Shown one piece after another: positions 1 through 12,100 of a DNA stretch of 64,000 bases. This DNA is from Takakia lepidozioides (Eukaryota > Streptophyta > Takakiopsida > Takakiales > Takakiaceae), in NCBI GenBank assembly GCA_030704615.1, contig CM060732.1, positions 30,361,053-30,425,052 on the forward strand, given 5' to 3'. The number at the start of each line of letters is the position of its first letter. The first letter of the stretch is position 1. The notes under the pieces are model-generated. The model was not told where the DNA came from, did no database searches, and worked only from the letters and a program-made list of their open reading frames with translations. Made by a program: the position numbers and the translations under genes.

Positions 1-3000
1 CTCTTCGTCAGTCAGAGGCGCCAGCATCTCAGCATTATTGTTCAAATATTTCATATGCTGTTCTTGAAAGGTCGTGTGCTCCGGTGGGCAGTCAAGGTAC
101 CAGCCACAGTCTCTGAAGTGAGAAGGACTCCAGTCCTTCAATATCCCTGCAGTATACATGGTTGGATCGTTTGCAGGGTCCGACCACATGTCAAGATAGT
201 CTGGAATACCGCTCAGGTGATTTCCTTCCATAAGCACATATTTCGTGTACCTGTTAAACAGAGATAAATCCCAACCCACCAAAGCGCGAAGTGAGTAAGA
301 TACAAGTAGCACAGAATGAAAAAAACATAGAATGAAATGGCTCTGAGAACTGCTCCAAGGACCTTTCAGGACCACACGACTGCTCCGGATGTGAATGTCG
401 TCAACGCCATTCAAAACATTCCATTCAATGATACTGTAAAAACACCCTAATCCACGTGAATGCAAACTCTCGCTTTGGATTGACACAGACATAGAAGTGA
501 ATGTCGTCAACGACATTCACTTTGGATTTGTGAATACACTGCTAATCAAGCCTAATGATTTCTCAAAAAGGCAAAATCATTTGATGGAAAACAGAAAGTC
601 GACTAAGGAACCCTCCCCAAAAACTGGTTTCCAATTGACATTCATAACGAACATAACACTGAGGACCTCATAATAACAGTGGATGTGAATGGCGTCAACG
701 CCATTCACAAAATTACCAACAAGGAACCATTTAATTAGCTCCCAATCCATATAAATTCAAATTGTCGCTGGTGAATGACACAGACATAGAAGTGAATGTC
801 GTCAACGACATTCACTGGATCTCTGATAACACAGCTAATCAAGCCTCAAGATTTCTCACAAGAGGCAAAAGCAATGCAGAACAACTGATTGTCTGCATTG
901 ACATTCAGCAAACTGAAGTGAGGAACCCTCACTGTAAAATCTATGGACATTACAAAAACTTACATAACTCTAAGGACCTCTCAACAACTCTGGATGTGAA
1001 TGTCGTCAACGCCATTCAGGGACATTATCAATTCTAATCAGGGACACTATAATTACCCCCTAAGCTCCTAATCCAGGTGAATTCAAATTCTCGCTTAAGA
1101 ATGACTCAGACAAATAAGTGAATGTCGTCAACGACATTCAATTTGGATCTATGATTACAATCCTTATGAAGCCAAATTATTTCCCAAAAATGCAGTAGAG
1201 TTTCCAGTATGATATTGCACCTGTACACAACTCGCATCATGGCCCACTCTCCTCCAACCTGACTGTCAAAGTCGTTGGACCGTAAAATGTTACCATCTTT
1301 GGAGAACTCCCGGAAAAAACAGTATCTCCAGGTGAGACCTCTCCACTTCCTTATGTATGCCTCCAATGACATTTGGGGAGGGGAAACAATCGAAATGTTC
1401 AAGTCCTTCAAAGTCTGATCCAGCACAATGACGGCGCGCTTTTCGAGCTGCAAATTGTATATTTGTCAGTATTGCAAATAAGATACTCATCACATAATTG
1501 AAGAAAAGAAAACGGCTTATTTGAATACACACCTGACTCCAAAATGTAGCCTTGTGGAGCCAGTTATCAAACACCAAATCACTGATTCCTTCCACCTTTG
1601 TGCCAGGCTGTATGGTGCTCTTTGGGAACTGATTCAAGTCCTTTACTGTCTGATCTGAGTTCCATATCTCCAGCCACCTTATTTTTGTTTGTGGGTCGAC
1701 CATGGATATGGCCAGCCGGTGCAATTTCTCCTGCTGCATCTCCGGATGCACATGCTTGTCATAGTGAGATTTGATCTGCTGAAGGAACTCAGAACCAAGT
1801 CCAGGATCTACTATTCTAAGCTGCTTTCCGAAGGCGGACATCAATTTGGTTCTTCGCATTTCAAACTCCTTCTTTATTGCTGCTTCCACACCCTTTGATG
1901 TCCTTAGTTCCTCTGGTGTAGTGCGGTAATATTCGGATTTTCCCTTCTCAGCTGCCTCTGCCAGTTCTTGCTGCATTGATTCAAATAGTGATTAGCACCG
2001 AAGGGACTACAAACATGTATTCGAAAAGTAAACTGAGTACAGACTCGGGCTTACCGCATACATGTACTCCAGAAACGCCTCTCGAGTCAAAGAATACCAA
2101 GTGCCTGCAGCTCTTCCTGTTTCGCACTTCTTGATTATATTGGGGGGAGTACTGTCCGAAAATCATCCAGCTTCATCAGACCAATCCTCTGAATTCGGAA
2201 TAGTGTGTGGACCAAGCTTGTTGTCACATGCGATTTCTCTGTCGATCTGCAAAAACATTGGAAACATTGCATTCCTTAACACTGTTTTTTGGGGATTAAC
2301 AAGACACTACAGAGGGAATGAAATCTCTAGGATGACTTACTTGTTCACGTCGTGCATAGCTGTAAGAAGCCTAGCGATGTCGTTTCCAGGATCCAAAACC
2401 ATTGCCTCCACAGCAACATGCTTGTCTTTGTCTTTCGCATGGTGTTTCTGGATGTATCCCATCCATGCCAGCAATCGGTGGTTGCCGTCCCAGACGTAGA
2501 ACATGTGGTTGCAGAATTGCTGGGTGTTCTTTCCCATCATGAGGCCCAGCTCGAACTCCTCATTGGCATCTTTCCAGCACTCATCCCAGTTATCACTGAT
2601 CTCTGGAGACACTAATGTGCTTTTCCCATTTATATCCGTCAGTGACACATAAAAAACTTGTGCACCAAGTCTGTATCCATGCACAAAATCACTCTCCAAT
2701 TTTGTTATGTCATGGGAAAGAGGTGGACGCACAACAGGCATAGATATCATCCGGCACAGAGGGATGTCCAGACGCCCTCCAGATACGAGCATGTCCCTTA
2801 TAACCTCCTGAGAGTTTACCTTCTGGAATGACATGAGTTCTTTCACCTTGTCAAGGTAGTGCACTTCAGATTCATCTGCTTCATCTGTATTCTCTGAGCT
2901 TTTTCCAGACTCCTCCCCATCTCCAGATCCTTTCCCCTCTGATCCTGTAGGCTTGGACCTCACAGTTTTCTGCACGATGCCATTCAAATCTGACTGAGTA

Positions 3001-4060
3001 ATTGCAAATAGTGAACGGCGGTAACGACCATCACTCTGTCTCGAAGAAACTCACAAGGAATGGTGTGAAACAAATTCAGAACCATCTACACAAGCAAAGC
3101 TGATCCTGCCGAATTCAAAACAAAAGCGAGAGCGATAGTGAACGGCGTTAACGACAATCACAAAAGATAAGGACCTGCCGGATCGGTGTTGTGTAATGAC
3201 ATATATGTGTAAGTGATTGGCGGCAACGACATTCAGTATAGTTTAGGGCGGACAGTAAGTGCAGATTATTCAGATTGACTCCATTGTGATTACCGTTGCA
3301 AGCATTCACGGTTTCTTGTCTATGTCGAGAGTACTTTGCAATCCATACTCTACCTGAATCGAATGGCGTTAACGACGCTCGCAATTCAGCAGACTTCAAT
3401 CACATGTTCCTACTTAAGAAGGGAAGAGGAAGAACTGCTTGAAAGGCAATCAGACAGACTGTTTGATCTGAACAACGGTGATTGACGGTACCGTCAGTCA
3501 CCCACTCATTGTGCGGTAAACCCTTAACAGAGGAGTAGAAAGCAAATCACCGTTGTTTCGTGGTGATGGTCGGTAGCGACAATCCCTTTCTGGGACATTG
3601 AACTCAATCTCTACGCAGATCTTCAACAATGAAATGTAAGTTAGAGAAAACTTACTGGCGCCTTCTTAGGTTTTGAAATTGGATCCCCTTCTGCAGCTTT
3701 CCTCTTCCCTCTCACATCTGCTGGAATTTCTGTCTGCTCTAGGGTTTCTGGACCTTCTCCCGGTTCAGCGTTCCTCGTGCTTCCACCTCCTTCAGTTTCC
3801 CTGCGAGTCATCTCTGCATCCACAGGCTGGTTTCCAACGCGCACTGTTATCGCCGACTGTGTCACAGCCGCTGCCTCAGTCTCGGTCTGCTCTTGTGAAT
3901 CAGTCTCCGCGTTCACCTGCTGCCTTGGCCCTGTGTTCTCCAACAAACGACGCCTCGTCATTTGCTCTCTTGCTCTGCGTCTCTCTCTAAGGGAAGTAAA
4001 ATAAAGAGACTTTCTTCTCTTTCGTATTGTAGAAGGAACCCTCTCCAGCTTGACTACCAC
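1..4060 (-). CDS. MULE-A accessory gene, ParB/sulfiredoxin-like (3' end off window)
   Basis: Multi-exon gene divergent from the MULE transposase at 4817. Inferred exons, 5' to 3' on the minus strand: ~4060-3656 (basic, acidic and Ser/Thr-rich), ~2989-2341, 2246-2055, 1970-1533, 1447-1221, and 250-1 running off the window. All have GT/AG borders and align with the second copy at 9.2-13.3 kb. The second exon holds a ParB/Srx-type core: a VVRPPL strand, then VWDGNHRLLAW (the GxHR-type motif), then MVLDPG and a conserved AMHDVN helix. This family binds or cuts nucleic acid or hydrolyses nucleotides; the activity here is unknown. The methyltransferase-like part seen in copy B would lie beyond the window. 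The third exon appears to have lost one base in a C run (rc of ~2140-2147), shifting frame: either a real lesion or a sequence error. The first-exon frame is open from a GTG, so the true start is unsure (first ATG near 4000). Confidence 0.65.
391..1140. repeat. Three ~300-bp repeats, each with two near-palindromes
   Basis: Six copies of a near-palindrome (left arm GTGAATGTCGT, CA centre, right arm ACGACATTCAC, or a GCCATTC variant) lie at 391-413, 497-520, 685-708, 792-815, 996-1018 and 1118-1140. They alternate between the GCCATTC and GACATTC forms, which gives a larger unit of about 294-311 bp in three copies. The array fills the inferred intron between accessory exons 1447-1221 and 250-1. 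The equivalent intron in copy B is only about 270 bp and lacks it. Confidence 0.85.
3011..3590. repeat. Diverged near-palindromes in accessory intron 1
   Basis: At least six relatives of the 391-1140 palindrome lie in the inferred first intron of the accessory gene: 3011-3034, 3138-3161, 3213-3235, from ~3361, 3478-3501 and from ~3563. They share the form GTGA(A/T)(C/T)GGCG..AACGAC..TCAC. The 3478 copy is almost perfectly self-complementary around GGTACC. Confidence 0.75.
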
Positions 4061-4816
4061 TCTCCCTCTAAGCGCGAAAAGTAGAAAAACGAAGTGACTC
4101 CCGATTTCTTGCGGGATTGCGTGCGTTGTTGCTTGTCTCTAGAAGCATCGGATTCCCTCTCGCGTGACCGTTACACATAGTCGTTCCCTTATTAGTGCAC
4201 ATGCCAGCAATTAGTGTACAGCTGTTCGTATTCAGTTATCGATGTCTGACGTGTGTCGCCCAAAATAAACGGCGTGTTTTTATTAGAACGGTTTCAATAT
4301 TTAAAAATAACAGCGAATCCCAGAAATCTTGGCGCACAGTCTTAGACAAATATATGTAAATGAACGAGAGTTTGATGACAAATTTTGGGATATCATACAC
4401 GGTCATCCTTGTTAGCCAACCCCACGTTCGTTTCACATTTTGAACTTTCCAGGTGCGCATGATCATTGGTAGTAGTATAAAGATACATTTACTTAATCTG
4501 CAATCCCACCCTCAGATCCTGTGGCATGCTTCCAGGAAGTCGGCTTGTTATTGTGTTTATTGATGAGGTTCTGATTAACGGTTTAACAGCTGCCGACATT
4601 GCTCCTAGGGATACTCTGACCACTGGGCCCACAAGAAAAGTAATTAAAATGGACGGCTGCATATCTGGAAAGAATAACAGAATATGCACAGTCGTCGTCT
4701 GAGCTTCCTCCGCCATATTCTCTGCTCATTCTTCAACTGTGTTCTGGAGACATCAGTAAACCGATTTACACTGAAGGTCTGCGATAGCAAGGTATCAACG
4801 TACGCGAGGAAGGAAG
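4061..4816. promoter_or_regulatory. Divergent promoter region, MULE-A
   Basis: About 0.75 kb between the two divergent genes of element A. I see no coding sequence. It is AT-richer than its flanks and should hold both promoters. Element C keeps the same divergent arrangement with a ~0.85 kb gap (31809-32690). No specific box can be assigned by eye. Confidence 0.5.
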
Positions 4817-7800
4817 ATGGCTTCCTCTGAAGCGGAGTTCTTCTCTGACGACAAACCAGTGCCGTTCTCCCAGGAAGTCCTTGACAATGGATTTGCAATT
4901 GTTCTGGAACATGTCTTGGCTACCCGTTTTCAGCTTCAGAATGGCTCCATCTTTTTGGAGAAAGAGGTGTACGATTTGAAAGGGAAGTTGTTGAAATACT
5001 CTTTCCAAAACCGTGATGAGACGGCTCATATCAGCCAGTGGAGAGTGCGCCCTGGTCGATACAGAGTACTTGGAGAGCCTCGGCGAAAGTCCCTTGGGTC
5101 ATATGTGACGCCCGGGACTGCTGCTTCGGTCGTTGAAGACAAGAGGGAGGTGGTGGTGAAAAAAGAACAGACGTCCTCCACTCCAATCGTTGAGCTTTCG
5201 GATTCGTCCGATGATGACATAAGTGAAATTCCAAATCCAGTCCTTCCTACTGTGGTTGGAGAAGCTGATGAAGAAGAGATTTGTAGTGTCATTCCAAAAT
5301 TACGGGCGATGGGAGGAATGGCTGGATTCAAAAGTGAGTTGCGAGGAATTGATTGGGAATCTTTGAAGCAGGTGCCTGTGAAGTTCTTGCCAGAGACTTT
5401 TGATGGCGATATCCTATTCGAGCTGCCTCCTCCTCCGCGAGTTGGAGGTGTAACAATCATGATGCATGGAATGGACAAGAAACACGACGGGCACCCGTGG
5501 TGCAGAACAAAAACATCCAATATTCAGAATGATGACAAGCTTGTTTTCAGGAGAACAGTTTGCAATGGACACCTTAGGTGTGATAATTTGAATTGCAGAC
5601 ACTTTCTTCAGTCTGGGGTTCATAATCAAAGCGAATGGGAGGGTCTGGCGGAAAATCCATTTCAGCCTGGGACTGCCCCTCCACCGGCAAACACTTTCGT
5701 CTGCAAATTCTGCAAACTTGTGCCATCCTGCTTGGCGCTCTGCGGAGCAAGAATGTACTATGTTGTCCACCGTTTGAAAACAATGACAAGAGCTTGTGTG
5801 CATTTCGGATTCCATAACCATCCTGTCTCGAAGGGGGATTACAGGGAGAGTGTTGAGACAGTATCGAGGTTGATTAAACAGGAGTTCGGGAGAAACCCAT
5901 CCGCAACAACATCTGCAATTGCTCTTGGCGCAAGCAAGTCCTTCTTGGAAAGCCATATTTTGAGTGAAGGGGATTCTGTGGGGACTAAACTTGACGGTGC
6001 AGCATTGGACCTGGTCATGGATCATTTCTCCACTTTGAGTTCACCTAACATTCGGCATCAGATCAATGCATTAAGAATGGGCTCTGGTATCAGAGGCTAC
6101 ATAGACAACATTTTGGAGTTGAAACGAGTGAGCAAGTACGATTACATCCAGGACAATGTATTCCCAGGTCAAGGTGCCATCAAAGTTTTTCTTTTCAAAA
6201 TGTCGACTGTTGGGGAGGGCAGTGGGGTTAGCCTCGTGAAGCGGATGCAGAAGACTGGGGACTTGCAGAACTGTTTTCTTATGTTTGATCATGTGAAACG
6301 AGTGAAGGATTGGACGACAATGGCTTGTCATGTCTACGATCCAGTGTACCAACGAGTTATGACAATTGCAGTTTGTGACATGCAATCCGAGGATACGGAA
6401 TCCCAGAAGCTCATGTGGAATTCCCTGATACGTGTCATGGGCTGCCATCTCCAAATTTCGCAGGTTTCATGGCGGATAGTGCTCAAGCAAATTTCAATGC
6501 TGTTCGTATTGTCTTCGGATCGGGCGACCCAAAAGTGCCAATGCGAGGAAGAGAGCGTACATGTCTATTCCATTGGACACAATCTCTGGAAAAACATACA
6601 AAGTCGGACATCAAACCAGAGATGCAGACTCAGCACCGTAAATTGTGCAAAGAGTACAAAGATGCTAGAACAATGAAGGAGGCGGACACTTTGTTCCAGA
6701 CAATTCGTGCCTGGTGGTTCTCTTCTGGAGCTGCATCACTTGAGAGTATGAGAGCATTGGAAGATTGGCTGGCGTTTTGGCACTTCCGGTATAGACAGTG
6801 GGGAGCAGCCATGGCAGTGGTACGAGGCTTATATTTCTTGCTTTATTCATACATTTACTTTCCATTTTATTGTGTCCTCGCTTTCTTTATGTTGTTTTCT
6901 GTTCACTGTTTTGAAGTGTGGTTCTCCACTTTGCAGAACATGTCCATTGAGGAAATGGCGGACATGCCATCTTGCAATTTGGCAGAAACTGTGCACAACG
7001 CATGGTTGCAGCAGTCTGGGAAACGAGGTCGGGATTTGTATGTGGCAACAACAGATGATTTGATACGTGCCTTGCAACAACAAACCCGATACCGTGATTT
7101 CTTACGAGGTGGGGTTGGTGGCAAGGGTCCGGACAAATGGGAGTTGATGTTGCGTGCTGCAAACAGATCTGGGGATCCAATCAAGATAGCACGGGCGGTG
7201 AGCATGTATGCCCAGGGAACGCCACTTGTTTCTAGAGTTCCACATCTTGAAGGGGAGGAGAGATTCGGCTCCTGTAAGAGGAAATTGAACACTCCACCTG
7301 GTTCGGATTCCGATTCCACAGGGCAGACCGTGATAACTTCTCGAAGCCTCGTGTTCCCCTGCATGACAGCTCCATGTCCGGAACCTCCATTGTGGAGGAA
7401 CCTCCAACACGACGGCAAGCTCCAGCATCAAACAGTGCCACTGAAATGGTGCAGGAGAGAAACAACCCCCTTGATGTGCTTGAGTCCGCATGCCCCGACC
7501 ACGTTTGGCACATAGAACGCACAAGTGTAGGGTCTCGTGTGAAATGTACAGCGATCAGGGCAACTAATTTCGAGAAGTGCACTTCATCTATATCCAGAGG
7601 TGGTGCCCGAACTCCTGCTCCGACTTTCACGGGTTTGATGCGTCCATACGGTCAACCAGAAGCCAAGAACCACAAGTTCTGGTTCTGCGCAGATGATTGT
7701 GCCAGATGTGTGCATGGAACTGTGCGTCCTTCCGTAGTGATGAAGCCATCTCCTCCAACCGTTTGGCCCGTGAAGGTGGGAACACATCTCAGCTTTCAGG

Positions 7801-8321
7801 AGATTGAAATGCTGGAGGAGGCAGGTTTTTCCCTTGCGAGACAACCCCAACTCCATGCATGTGCTACTACTTCTGCGTCCTCCCGGGTCCCCCCGGCAAA
7901 TCCTGACTTGTGGCCAACCAAACGAGATGGAAAGCTCGTTCGGCGTTTCCCTCCAACCGCTGAACACTTTGGCAAAGTGGAGTCCGCAAGAATGCTCCAA
8001 GCTCGTGTTGGAAGCACCACGGAAGTACCCGATCCAGGATATGGTCGGGTATTCACAATCATCACTTCCACATCTGCTGTTCATGACAGGACCTACGACA
8101 TCACGGTTTCCAATTTCCCCAATTGCACATGTCCTGATTTTGTGAATATGCTATCAACCAGTTTGGGCAAGAGAGGTAAATTCATACCCTGCAAACATTT
8201 GTATTTCATATTTTTGAAGAGGATGGTTTGCGATCCCAAACGTGACAACTTCATTCACCAGGCCACTATGAGTTTCAACGAGGTCGATACTCTATTGCAG
8301 CGGGATACAACACATGGGTAG
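4817..8321 (+). pseudogene. MULE transposase, element A (frameshifted)
   Basis: DDE transposase of the Mutator-like superfamily. It starts at an ATG in a short leader (MASSEAEFF..). Order: acidic N-terminus; Cys/His zinc-binding region (HPWCRTKTSN.., CKFCKL.., then an H..HPVSK motif); DDE region with LMFDHVKRV, then FAGFMADSAQ, the CLFHW C2H signature and NLAETVHNAW; basic linker; C-terminal SWIM zinc finger (CTC..CKH, ~8130-8190). An intron at 6820-6936 (GT..AG) is conserved in copy C. Compared with copy C, about 10 nt are missing near 6435-6450, which shifts the frame inside the catalytic domain. A second frame change lies near 7310, just after NTPPGSDSD. This copy is therefore probably inactive. 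Confidence 0.85.
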
Positions 8322-8756
8322 CATCAACTATGCAATGTGGTATGTGGACGACCATGATTTGAAATGTGTAATTCACATCAATTCGTCGGCGGTGCAATGA
8401 TATGGCCTCCAACTATACGGAGTGAGCTCTGAGTGCAACTTTTAAAAGCACATTTGTCATTGCACCGTTCGAAGTCTACATGTCTTGCTGTCGCTATGCA
8501 CTACAATCATCTTTTGAAGATGATCCTAACTCTCATTGTTATTTGAGGAGGGAGGAAGGTCTTCCCGTGGCAGCCTTTATGGCGCACACTTTGTGAGGAT
8601 ATTTTCTCGTCCTCGTAATTGTAAAAGTGAAACAAGCATTTGTAATTGCACAATGTTGGATGCTACAATTGTAGGCCTCATGGTAGTCTTGATTCTATTT
8701 AGGCAAGATTCCCTGCATTAATTCCACGGTCATAGGACCATCCTCGGTTATAGGCG
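8322..8756. other. Intergenic, 3' flank of MULE-A
   Basis: No open frame or recognisable motif. Probably the 3' untranslated and internal flank of the transposase gene. Confidence 0.4.
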
Positions 8757-8905
8757 GCGCATGTTAATGCTGACGTGGCAGATGACGGACAGTGCCACGT
8801 CATCATTTGCCGCCACGTCAGCGTGGGTGCAGGCTCACGCCACGTCAGCTGGCGTGAGCGTACGCTCGCACGCTCACGCGCAACGCTCACGCCATTGCGT
8901 CGTTG
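8757..8905. repeat. GC-rich subterminal motif cluster of MULE-A
   Basis: Contains several TGACGTGGC/GCCACGTCA copies and several GCTCACGC copies. It includes a perfect 10-bp inverted repeat (GCGTGAGCGT at 8852-8861 and ACGCTCACGC at 8870-8879). A similar GCTCACG cluster lies the same way downstream of the SWIM fragment of element C (33780-33880), so this is probably the subterminal region of the element. I could not define terminal inverted repeats or a target-site duplication. Confidence 0.55.
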
Positions 8906-9166
8906 TTTTTTCACTGCAGAGTGATATAGTCATGAACGCATATAGGACTGAAAAAATAGTCATATGTGCAGTCATAAAAATGCTCATCTATTATAGTGTA
9001 ATTAGATTGAAGGAACAATCCGGGCAGTCCATGCAACCCCCATCTCCAACGATAGTTTGTTCCCATGAATTTGCATCCCACGCACACATTGCAAACAGGA
9101 CAACAAGGACACACAACCATCCCATTTCAAAATTGGCCCCGAATGAAAGCAAAAGAAAACTTCATA

Positions 9167-12100
9167 TCAAGTGTCACAGTCATCAGAATCAGTATCGACC
9201 TCCTGTGCTATGTCATCCACAAAGATTCCGGCCCCAACACCACGACTTCTACCACGACTGTCGATGGTTGGACTGCGAGTGTCATGAATGGACATGCTTG
9301 CTGCGTGTGCCTCCGCATAGACAGGTAGCACGTAAGACTGAGGAGGACTTGAAAGAAGTCCAAAAAGGTGTGATAGCCCTGGAGGGTCAGTGGAAGGCAC
9401 GCGGACTCCTGCACAAGTCGACAAAAACCCATTTTGAACACAATGGTGCAATGCACAAGTCCAACGAAGAGGATGTCTCCCATGTGCACTTTGCCTTAAG
9501 AACAGTGATTCTGGGTATTTGAAACAACAATGCAAGCATCCACAGGTTGAACTTACTCACAGGCAAAGTCGGAGTCCAGCTCCTTGTCGGCAGTCTCCCC
9601 TATATCAATATCACCGGGAAGGGGCTTCGGAATGACTTGAGAAGTGTGTCCACCCAAATCCATCAGGAGGTTCTTGAAAATCTCAGCATCCCGTCGCGCA
9701 CTAGCCTTGCAAGCATGGTACGAAGCACCTGCAGTGGAATAGAATGAAGGAAACAGACATTGAAGACACATTTGGAACGGTGGGAAGTGCTGAAAGTGCA
9801 AGCTCAAACAAACCTCATGAATGTGAATGTTGAAGAGACGAACATGTGCCCATTGACAAATCCAGAACTCTAGCATCTGTGCAGGTGCAGCACTCCACAA
9901 TCGTTTGAATGAAAGTCGGGCTCCTCTCCCTGGCCCCTCTCCAAGGAACCCCATTCCCCCTTCGCAAGCACACATTGTTGTCCACGTAGTTGTGGTGCAT
10001 GTCATCCGTATGAGGATCTGTCCTCTCGTCTATGAACTTGCCCCCATGAGTGATGGCGAACTCCCTAATGACGGCTGGAGTCGTAGGTGGATGCACTCGG
10101 ATGAGACAAACAGCTTCAAACAAACGAGTCTGCGGACAAAACATCCACAAGGAACTAAGAAGCTTGAAAACCAGGCCCCTACATATTCATTTGAACGACT
10201 TATGCAACTCCACCCAAGAACCACCAAGAAGAGGAATAAGAAAGCATATTTACCATCTCTCCCGGACGATCCCCCTTCGTCAGGTACATGCTGTTCACAC
10301 AATTCCATGTCTACAGGACCCTCATACCGGAGGCTTTCAAATAGCTGGCAAGTGCACGGCGACAACGAAGGTCGATGGACTGGATGAACACCAAAACACC
10401 TGCATCGGACAGAAAGAAATTGAAAAAGGAGAAAACCCACCGCCAGTAGCGCTCATCAAAAGCATTCCAACCTGGACAAGCACCCGATGGAGGGACATCC
10501 GGGATTGGCAACCCATCAGGGATGTCCAAGATGATGAGTTCGGCTGCATATGGCTTCTCCTTCCCGTTCACCCAGGATTTGGTCATTTTAGCCTGCAAAC
10601 AAGCATGCAATGGAATGCTCAAGAGGATTGAAACGATCCATGCCCACAACAGACAGGAAGCAAAAGACAACACGCACCGTGCAGAGGAACTCCACAATCC
10701 TCTCCCACACTGGTGATGGCTCGCCCTTGTAATCAGATTTCTTGGACTCCATCATGGCAATGAACCCGATGTTGACCATCTCCAACCTGGTAGGGCGAAT
10801 GACCCTCGTGGGATGCTCCACTGCATGGTACGGGTCCTTGGGATCAACCACCCCCTTGTTCTTTCTCCCGGATCCCCTACCATGCAGTGGAGTCTGCAAG
10901 ACATCCACCACAGGGCCAGTATCTGGAACACTTCCCTGCCCACCTACCTGCCCTTGTGCCCCCTTCCCCCTACCCCTTCCTTTCCCCACACCACCAGCAA
11001 CATCCTTTCTCTTTGCCTTTCTACCTCTACCCGGGGTATCCTAAGCGGGAGGCTCCTTCTATGCAAAAGTCCTCAAATTTCTATCATGAATGTCGAGGTC
11101 GGCTGCTGCGGCGGTGGCTGCTATACGCTCATTCTCTCTCCTCAAAGACACCTCTTGAGCTGGGGTCTCAGAAGCAGGGCAATCCAAATACCAACCACAA
11201 GCCGAAAGATGGTATGGGCCCCAGTCATGCAAGATCCCCGTAGTAAACATGGTCTGGTTGCCAGCACGGACAAGCCAAAGGTCCACGAAATCAGGATGTT
11301 TGTCCAAGCAGTTCTCTGCCATGAGAACATACTTTATGTACCTGCAGGAACAGAGTCAGCCTCATTATGCAATGCAATTATTGTCTCCCAGCTTTTCCAC
11401 CACATCACGAAGACCCCCTAAAAGAGTATGCGGCACAGTACACTGCAACCACCGCACACAAAATAGCCTGAAAGGGCCCAGGGTGTGCACGTTGGTGTTA
11501 CTACACATGGATAGAACAAATGAGTGTGCGGCACCACAAACTCATATGAGCAAGCCCAGAACAGGTTGGATGGAGGATTTGCAAAACAAAGAAGCACAGT
11601 CCATTTCGCACCTGTAAAGGCATCGTTTCCAGGCTTCCTCTCCTTTCTCTTGCTGGTCAAGCTCATTTCTTCGACTGATGCCACCCTCCTTGCTGAACTC
11701 TCTGAAGAAACAAGATTGCCACACTGTGGCTCTCCATTTCCTCATGTATGCTTGGAAGGAGACCTTCGATGCTGTCATGGTGATCCCATAGTCAGCCAGC
11801 TGCGTATGTAGAACCAACCGGGCCCTTTCCTCCAACTGCAAAACAATTTGAATGCAAGAATGAACCCAAAAACAATCACAGCCAATGTAACATGGTAAGA
11901 GAATGACAGAAAAAGTGAAAAGAAAGTGACACAGTAAAGGACATCATACCTGGCTCCAGTAAGTGGCCTTGTGAAGCCATGTGTCCAGCACATTGTCACT
12001 GACAAGAATGACACGCTGGGTCTTCTTCTCTTTCTCCGGCCTGGGGAACATATGGGTATCCCTAACAGTGGGATCGGAGTTCCATATCTATAGCCACTTC

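Noticed and set aside
8761-9522. 253-residue open frame on the plus strand
   Set aside because: Antisense to the last accessory-B exon and starts in the subterminal repeat cluster; no domain.
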